Positions 6,721 to 10,088 of a stretch of DNA of 10,088 nt are shown here, piece after piece; within the stretch, counting starts at the first letter, position 1, and every line of letters begins with the position of its first letter. The notes beneath the pieces are model-generated. The model saw nothing but the letters and a program-made list of their open reading frames with translations. It had not been told where the DNA came from and made no database searches. The DNA comes from Dehalococcoidia bacterium (GTDB taxonomy: Bacteria; Chloroflexota; Dehalococcoidia; JACPQF01): positions 1 through 10,088 of the forward strand of contig JAUSEJ010000985.1 in NCBI GenBank assembly GCA_030650265.1, given 5' to 3'. A program made the position numbers and the translations under genes.

Positions 6721-7563
6721 CTAATAGAAAACCGTGCCGCCGCAGACGTTGATGGACTGACCGGTCACGAAGCTGGAGCATTCTGAGCTGAGAAAGACAG
6801 CCATGTTCCCGATATCTTCGATCGTGGCCATCCTTCCCAGGGGTATACTGGCGGCAACTAACCTTGCTCTGGCCTCCTCGACGGACACGCCCCAATGTTT
6901 GGCCTGGGCGACGCCATAGTCGTCTAGACGGGTCGTATCGGTGGCGCCTGGACAAATGGCGTTTACGTTGATCTTGTAGGGAGCCAGATCCAGAGCCACC
7001 GATTGAGTGAAGCCGACGATGCCAAACTTGGAAGCGTTATAGGCGGCGAAAGTCCGTATGCCCTTCTTGCCGGCGACAGAGGAGAGATTGACGATCTTGC
7101 CACCATGGCCCTGCTCAATCATCTGTCTAGCCACGTTCTTGGTGAAGAGGAACGTGCTCATAAGATTGGTCGTAACGACCTTCTCGAATAGCTCGTCCGG
7201 CAGATCGACAATAGGTACGCGATCGTTGCCCCGGGAGAAAGCGGCATTGTTGATTAGAATGTCGATGTGGCCGAAGCGCTCGATGGTCGCTTGCACTGTC
7301 GCCTGAACGTCTGCCAGTTTAGTGGCGTCGGACGTAAGAGGCAGAACTTTTCTTCCCAGAGCCTCGATCTCTTCGGCCACGCTCGCCAGCCCCCTCCACC
7401 CGGCCTTCTTCTCATTATCGGGCAGACTATCAGGCGTACGCGCGGTGCCGGTGATGACAATGTCCGCCCCCGCTCTGGCGAGAGCCAGGGCGCAGCCCCG
7501 TCCGATGCCTCTAAGACGCGCTGCTCCGGTAACGATGGCGACCTTTCCTTCCAGGTCGTACAT
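6721..7563 (-). CDS. Short-chain dehydrogenase/reductase (FabG-like classical SDR)
   Basis: A 280-residue NAD(P)-dependent oxidoreductase, probably soluble and tetrameric like its family. It has a dinucleotide loop TGAARLRGIG (12-21), NNAA (105-108), Asn133, Ser162, Tyr175 and Lys179 as the catalytic tetrad, PG (205-206) after strand 6, and the oligomerisation tail ending GQSINVCGGTVFY. The glycine loop has two residues more than the usual TGxxxGIG, and about 20 extra residues lie around 40-62 between strand 2 and the next helix. Strand 2 ends without an acidic residue and is followed by Arg42, which hints at NADP(H). The ATG has a perfect AGGAGG (7570-7575) 6 bases upstream. The substrate cannot be read from the sequence; FabG, sugar or sterol-type dehydrogenases are all possible. 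It lies 75 bases downstream of the LysM gene on the same strand and may be read from it. Confidence 0.9.
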   Translation of the reverse strand: MYDLEGKVAIVTGAARLRGIGRGCALALARAGADIVITGTARTPDSLPDNEKKAGWRGLASVAEEIEALGRKVLPLTSDATKLADVQATVQATIERFGHIDILINNAAFSRGNDRVPIVDLPDELFEKVVTTNLMSTFLFTKNVARQMIEQGHGGKIVNLSSVAGKKGIRTFAAYNASKFGIVGFTQSVALDLAPYKINVNAICPGATDTTRLDDYGVAQAKHWGVSVEEARARLVAASIPLGRMATIEDIGNMAVFLSSECSSFVTGQSINVCGGTVFY

Positions 7564-7638
7564 GACTTTCCTCCTGATCTATTGTAATTTGACTACCTCA
7601 CCGTGTATGCAAAGAGGACTTACCGATCCACGGGTCAT

Positions 7639-8217
7639 CTATGTGTTTGGAATGATTAGCGACTTTCCGACTTGGAGCAGGGTAGGGTCGAGATTACCGT
7701 TCGCCGCCTGGAGAGCCTCGACAGTTACGCCGAACCTGATGGCGATGCCCAGGAGAGTATCACCGACCTGTATAGTGTAGCGCAGAACGCCGGGTGTGGG
7801 CGTTGGTGGTACCACCGTTGGCGGTACAGCCGTTGGTGGCACAGCCGTGGGATTGGCGGCAGCGGGGGTGGCCTGCGGCTGTGCTTGCGGCGTGGCCATG
7901 ATCGTTGCAACGGGAGTGAGATTCTGGGCGGCGCTAATCCCTGGCGGACCGCTGTAGTCTTGATTCGATCCGCCGGACATCGACCGGTAGGCATCCCAAC
8001 CTACCTCGAGGAGGACGGCTAGAATGGCAAGAGCCAGGGCGCCGCGAAAGAAGAAAGGAGAGGGAAGGCTCTCATAGGCCTCGGCCCGCCGTTCCACCTC
8101 ATCCTGTTCGCCACATTGAGCGCAGAGCCGGTTGCCGTGGGAAGGACAAAAAGCCTTTCCACAAACGAGGCATTCTCCTTCGGCTTGCTCTCCACACACA
8201 TAGCACTTTGCTGCCAT
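7639..8217 (-). CDS. Single-pass membrane protein with N-terminal zinc finger and C-terminal LysM domain
   Basis: This 192-residue protein has three parts. Residues 5-35 carry C-x2-C-x7-C-x2-C-x4-C-x2-H-x4-C-x2-C, eight potential ligands for two zinc ions in a B-box-like spacing. One membrane helix follows at about 56-74. A Pro/Ala/Thr linker (about 101-143, with TAVPP-type repeats) leads to a LysM domain (147-190, YTIQVGDTLLGIAIRFGV to SLIIP), a module known for binding N-acetylglucosamine glycans such as peptidoglycan. The likely topology, inferred, is finger in the cytoplasm and LysM outside, which would link an inner partner to the wall or surface glycan. The start follows AGGAGA at about 10 bases and a strong promoter at 8261-8289. 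The SDR gene lies 75 bases downstream. The LysM call is firm; the function is unknown. Confidence 0.88.
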   Translation of the reverse strand: MAAKCYVCGEQAEGECLVCGKAFCPSHGNRLCAQCGEQDEVERRAEAYESLPSPFFFRGALALAILAVLLEVGWDAYRSMSGGSNQDYSGPPGISAAQNLTPVATIMATPQAQPQATPAAANPTAVPPTAVPPTVVPPTPTPGVLRYTIQVGDTLLGIAIRFGVTVEALQAANGNLDPTLLQVGKSLIIPNT

Positions 8218-8260
8218 TCCGTTTGCTTCTCCTGTTTGCCTGAGCGCCGGATGCTACAAG

Positions 8261-8289
8261 ATAATAGCGTCTTTTCCGCCCGATGTCAA
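8261..8289 (-). promoter_or_regulatory. Strong predicted sigma-70 promoter for the zinc finger-LysM gene
   Basis: On the minus strand a perfect TTGACA (8284-8289), a 17-base spacer and TATTAT (8261-8266). The start would be near 8254, giving a leader of about 37 bases. Confidence 0.75.
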
Positions 8290-8344
8290 TGAAGACTTGG
8301 TTTGGCGATGGATTGGTTGGCACGCCGAGGGTGGTAAGTGAGAA

Positions 8345-8379
8345 CAGACCGACCCGGTCTCGGAGACCGGGTCGGTCTG
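8345..8379 (-). terminator. Perfect 16-bp hairpin, probable terminator of the cyclophilin gene
   Basis: CAGACCGACCCGGTCT (8345-8360) pairs without mismatch to 8364-8379 around a 3-base loop. It lies 34 bases after the cyclophilin stop codon and before the next minus-strand promoter. The bases that follow on the minus strand are TTCTCACTT, a weak T-tract, so termination is likely but not classical. Confidence 0.7.
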
Positions 8380-8413
8380 AGGCTTGAACTCCACGATTTA
8401 CCGGATGAACCAC

Positions 8414-8941
8414 TTAAGCTTCGGCGATATCGATGCTGGTGATCTGGATGTCCTGGGCAGGGGAAGACATCTCGCCCATGGCACTGACGCGGACGGGCGT
8501 GCTGGCGATACTGTCCAATACCTCAAGGTCCGCTTTGCCCGAGACCTGGCCGAAGATGGTGTAGTTCTTCGGCAGCGCATAGTCGGCGTGCATGATGAAG
8601 AACTGGCTGCCGTTGGTGTTCTTCCCGGCGTTGGCCATGGCTACAGTTCCCTTCTTGTAGTCCCGGGTGACCGGCTCGTCGGCAAAGCGATATCCCGGTC
8701 CACCGGAACCGGTCCCCGTCGGATCGCCGGTCTGCGCCATGAAACCCTTGATGATGCGATGGAACTTCACGTTACTGTAGAAGCCGTCGCGTGCCAGGAA
8801 CACAAAGTTGTTGACAGTGTTGGGTGCCTCGCCGGGAAGAAGTTCGACTTGAATGTCTCCCACACTCGTATGCAGGGTCGCCTTGTAGCTCTTCTTGGGG
8901 TCGACGGTCATAGGCGGGGGTGCGTTATACTGTTTGGGCAA
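8414..8941 (-). CDS. Cyclophilin-type peptidyl-prolyl cis-trans isomerase (TTG start)
   Basis: A 175-residue single-domain cyclophilin that would speed proline cis-trans isomerisation. It has FHRII with the catalytic Arg62, FMAQTGDPTGTG (67-78), GSQFFI (111-116) and YTIFGQV (127-133), all in family order. The loop that carries Trp121 in human cyclophilin A is one residue shorter and has no Trp, so weak cyclosporin binding is expected, as in many bacterial cyclophilins. No signal peptide is visible, so it is probably cytoplasmic. I choose the TTG at 8941 because GGAGG lies 7 bases upstream and the resulting MPKQYNAPPPMTVDP matches the N-terminus I recall for Chloroflexota cyclophilins. A TTG at 8980 adds 13 unlikely residues and overlaps the predicted -10 element; the ATG at Met11 has no SD. 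It has its own promoter and a hairpin after it. Confidence 0.92.
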   Translation of the reverse strand: MPKQYNAPPPMTVDPKKSYKATLHTSVGDIQVELLPGEAPNTVNNFVFLARDGFYSNVKFHRIIKGFMAQTGDPTGTGSGGPGYRFADEPVTRDYKKGTVAMANAGKNTNGSQFFIMHADYALPKNYTIFGQVSGKADLEVLDSIASTPVRVSAMGEMSSPAQDIQITSIDIAEA

Positions 8942-8948
8942 TCCTTGT

Positions 8949-8953
8949 CCTCC
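8949..8953 (-). promoter_or_regulatory. Ribosome binding site that selects the TTG start of the cyclophilin
   Basis: GGAGG on the minus strand, 7 bases before the TTG at 8941. No comparable site precedes the other possible starts. Confidence 0.65.
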
Positions 8954-8979
8954 ATCTACTGCAAAATTGGCCGGATTCA

Positions 8980-9008
8980 ATCATAACCTACGCAATCCGG
9001 AAAAGCAA
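8980..9008 (-). promoter_or_regulatory. Predicted sigma-70 promoter for the cyclophilin gene
   Basis: On the minus strand TTGCTT (9003-9008), 17 bases and TATGAT (8980-8985). The start near 8973 gives a leader of about 30 bases to the TTG. The promoter diverges from that of tRNA-Trp. Confidence 0.5.
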
Positions 9009-9039
9009 ACGGTGCCAGGCATGCTGTATGCTTGCTTTC

Positions 9040-9068
9040 TTGACACGATGATCGTCATGTCCTATAAT
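9040..9068 (+). promoter_or_regulatory. Consensus sigma-70 promoter of tRNA-Trp
   Basis: A perfect TTGACA (9040-9045), a 17-base spacer and a perfect TATAAT (9063-9068). The start would be near 9075, ten bases before the mature tRNA. The spacer is part of a near-palindrome (9042-9061). Confidence 0.85.
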
Positions 9069-9084
9069 CTAGGTCGGGTCTTCT

Positions 9085-9160
9085 ACGAGTGTAGCTCAGC
9101 TGGAAGAGCAGCGGTCTCCAAAACCGCCGGTCGGGGGTTCGAACCCCTCCACTCGTGCCA
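9085..9160 (+). tRNA. trnW: tRNA-Trp (anticodon CCA)
   Basis: A 76-base cloverleaf: acceptor ACGAGTG (9085-9091) pairs fully with CACTCGT (9150-9156); D stem GCTC/GAGC (9094-9097, 9106-9109); anticodon stem GCGGT/ACCGC (9111-9115, 9123-9127) closing the loop CTCCAAA, with anticodon CCA at 9118-9120; T stem 9133-9137 with 9145-9149 (one G-T pair) closing TTCGAAC. Discriminator G at 9157 and an encoded CCA end (9158-9160). The anticodon reads UGG, tryptophan. In many bacteria this tRNA precedes secE-nusG; here a non-ribosomal gene remnant follows. Confidence 0.97.
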
Positions 9161-9177
9161 CCCCTTTCTATGGTTCG

Positions 9178-9849
9178 ATGATTTACTCGAAATCGCACCC
9201 TTCTTTACTCACGATGTCCGGATCGTTAGCCGCTGGCGGCCCAAGAGCCAATCGGTCCATCTTTGTGGCCGCCGTTCAAGACGATTCACTGTTGGCTATC
9301 GTCTCACCCTTGGTAAACGAGACCCCTCTCCCGAACGTAGTCTTCCTACCGATCGTCGTCAAGGCCGAGCCCACCCCCACTTCGACGTCAACGGCAACGC
9401 CTAGCCCTGCATCGACCTCCACACCAGTGCCAACGTCAACGCCCCCACCGGGAACTGTGGCCACGATAAGTGATGATTTGAGCGACCCCACTTCGGGATG
9501 GCCCGTCGATAATTTTGTTGGGTGGGCATCGTTCGCTTGCTTGAATGGCGAATATAGAATCCGCCTCCTTACTTCGAGCTATGCTGGCGGGGCCGCCCCG
9601 GATCCCTTCATTCGCTTCACAGATTTTCACGTCGGCGTCGATGTTCGGCTGCCATTCGGAGATTCAACCAATCTTGTCGGGTTGGCTTTCGGCGTTTCGA
9701 GCCCCCAGTGGGATTCGTTCAGTTCATGCTTGGTAGGTGATGGGATCGCCAGCTTCTGGACCAAATCTGGTTCCCAATGGGCGATGTGGAATTTAGCTTC
9801 TTCAACCGTCAATTGGGCCGATCGATCGAGTCATCGTCTTGATTGGTGA
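9178..9849 (+). CDS. Secreted-type protein with Thr/Pro linker and jelly-roll-like domain, 5' fragment (frameshifted)
   Basis: A 223-residue reading frame that ends at a TGA which appears to be the result of a frameshift. Residues 50-63 (PLPNVVFLPIVVKA) and a Thr/Ser/Pro linker (65-92) precede DDLSDPTSGWPV (99-110), which opens a domain of about 120 residues resembling concanavalin/LamG-like jelly-roll domains common in exported Chloroflexota proteins. Two cysteines (121, 184) could pair. The domain continues in the overlapping -1 frame. The N-terminus has no convincing signal peptide and the ATG has no Shine-Dalgarno site; it lies only 17 bases after the tRNA-Trp 3' end, so the original 5' end may be missing. 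Either the gene is decayed or the sequence has an error. The binding or catalytic role is unknown. Confidence 0.6.
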   Translation: MIYSKSHPSLLTMSGSLAAGGPRANRSIFVAAVQDDSLLAIVSPLVNETPLPNVVFLPIVVKAEPTPTSTSTATPSPASTSTPVPTSTPPPGTVATISDDLSDPTSGWPVDNFVGWASFACLNGEYRIRLLTSSYAGGAAPDPFIRFTDFHVGVDVRLPFGDSTNLVGLAFGVSSPQWDSFSSCLVGDGIASFWTKSGSQWAMWNLASSTVNWADRSSHRLDW

Positions 9850-10061
9850 GGGTGGATACCAGCATTGACTGCTACGTGGACGGCGGGTTGGCCATCAGTA
9901 GAACGGTTGCCTCAGGCAGTCGGCTCGGCGAAGTCGGGCTCATCGTCCAGTCCACCAGTGAATGGCCCGCCGATGCGCGATTCGACAACTATTACGTTTC
10001 TGGCCCAACCGTGGTATTCACGCCAACGCCAACACCACAACCCGCCGCCAAGTGCTCTTGA
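9843..10061 (+). CDS. 3' fragment of the same frameshifted jelly-roll-like protein
   Basis: This 72-residue frame continues the domain broken at 9847. VRVDTSIDCYVDGGLAISR (2-20), then GEVGLIV (29-35) and ARFDNYYV (45-52), match the last strands of jelly-roll domains, where a ligand-dependent strand is followed by a GxVGL turn and a RFDNxxV ending. It finishes with a short FTPTPTPQP tail and Cys71. Restoring one base between about 9838 and 9847 joins the two fragments as HRLD-LVRVD, giving a protein of about 294 residues. The TTG at 9843 is only the first possible codon in this frame and has no ribosome site, so independent translation is unlikely. Confidence 0.5.
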   Translation: MVRVDTSIDCYVDGGLAISRTVASGSRLGEVGLIVQSTSEWPADARFDNYYVSGPTVVFTPTPTPQPAAKCS

Positions 10062-10088
10062 CAAAGATCCCGGAGCCTGTGGTATACT
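10058..10088 (+). promoter_or_regulatory. Possible promoter at the right edge, overlapping a stop codon
   Basis: A perfect TTGACA (10058-10063) overlaps the TGA stop at 10059-10061, and TATACT (10083-10088) closes the window. The spacer is 19 bases, longer than the optimal 17. It may serve a gene beyond the window; the spacing would suit an activator that distorts DNA, such as the MerR family, or it may simply be a weak promoter. Confidence 0.4.

Noticed and set aside
7581..7609. A promoter for the SDR gene (TACAAT at 7581-7586, minus strand)
   Set aside because: The -10 is fair, but no -35 at 16-18 bases is acceptable; the nearest TTGCAT is 20 bases away.
7800..7870. Repeated GGTGG/GGCGG units as a possible CRISPR or satellite array
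   Set aside because: They are the codons of the Pro/Thr/Val linker of the LysM protein; there are no spaced direct repeats.
8384..8986. A 200-residue plus-strand frame opposite the cyclophilin gene
   Set aside because: It is the mirror of a well-conserved cyclophilin and contains no domain of its own.

Overview
The window looks like a chromosomal stretch from an uncultured bacterium, most likely a member of Chloroflexota. The clues are Pro/Thr linkers of the PTPTP and VPPT type in two exported or membrane proteins, a VFLPIVVKA-like segment before one of them, a cyclophilin with the N-terminal PKQYNAPPPMTVDP leader, the split TrkA pair, and a GTAGGGGCG...CGCCCCTAC palindrome of a kind I associate with that phylum. 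Base composition is moderately GC-rich by eye. The taxonomic call is inference.

Layout: positions 1-493 (minus) hold the 5' part of an RmlD-type dTDP-4-dehydrorhamnose reductase cut by the window edge. Between it and the next gene is a divergent promoter region with a long palindrome in the rmlD leader. Positions 689-4798 (plus) form an ion-transport operon: a P-type ATPase whose motifs place it in the P2C (Na,K/H,K-ATPase) group, then two single-domain TrkA/RCK regulators. Each gene has a good ribosome binding site and the gaps are only 11 and 16 bases. No Trk/Ktr channel subunit is present. A separate promoter then serves an unknown membrane-anchored protein (4928-5476), followed by a MidA-like methyltransferase (5535-6686).

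From 6721 to 8941 three genes lie on the minus strand: a short-chain dehydrogenase/reductase, a one-pass membrane protein with an N-terminal zinc finger and a C-terminal LysM domain, and a single-domain cyclophilin with a TTG start. A 16-bp perfect hairpin separates the cyclophilin from the LysM gene promoter. A tRNA-Trp gene (9085-9160) with a consensus sigma-70 promoter diverges from the cyclophilin gene. The right end holds a broken gene for a secreted-type protein with a jelly-roll-like domain, split by a -1 frameshift near 9840-9847. The last 31 bases look like another promoter pointing out of the window.

The part most worth follow-up is the P2C pump with its two RCK proteins. Its ion-site residues differ from the animal pumps in a way that suggests altered stoichiometry, and a histidine sits where Na,K-ATPase has Ser775 and gastric H,K-ATPase has Lys791. 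No CRISPR array, complete mobile element or defence system was seen.
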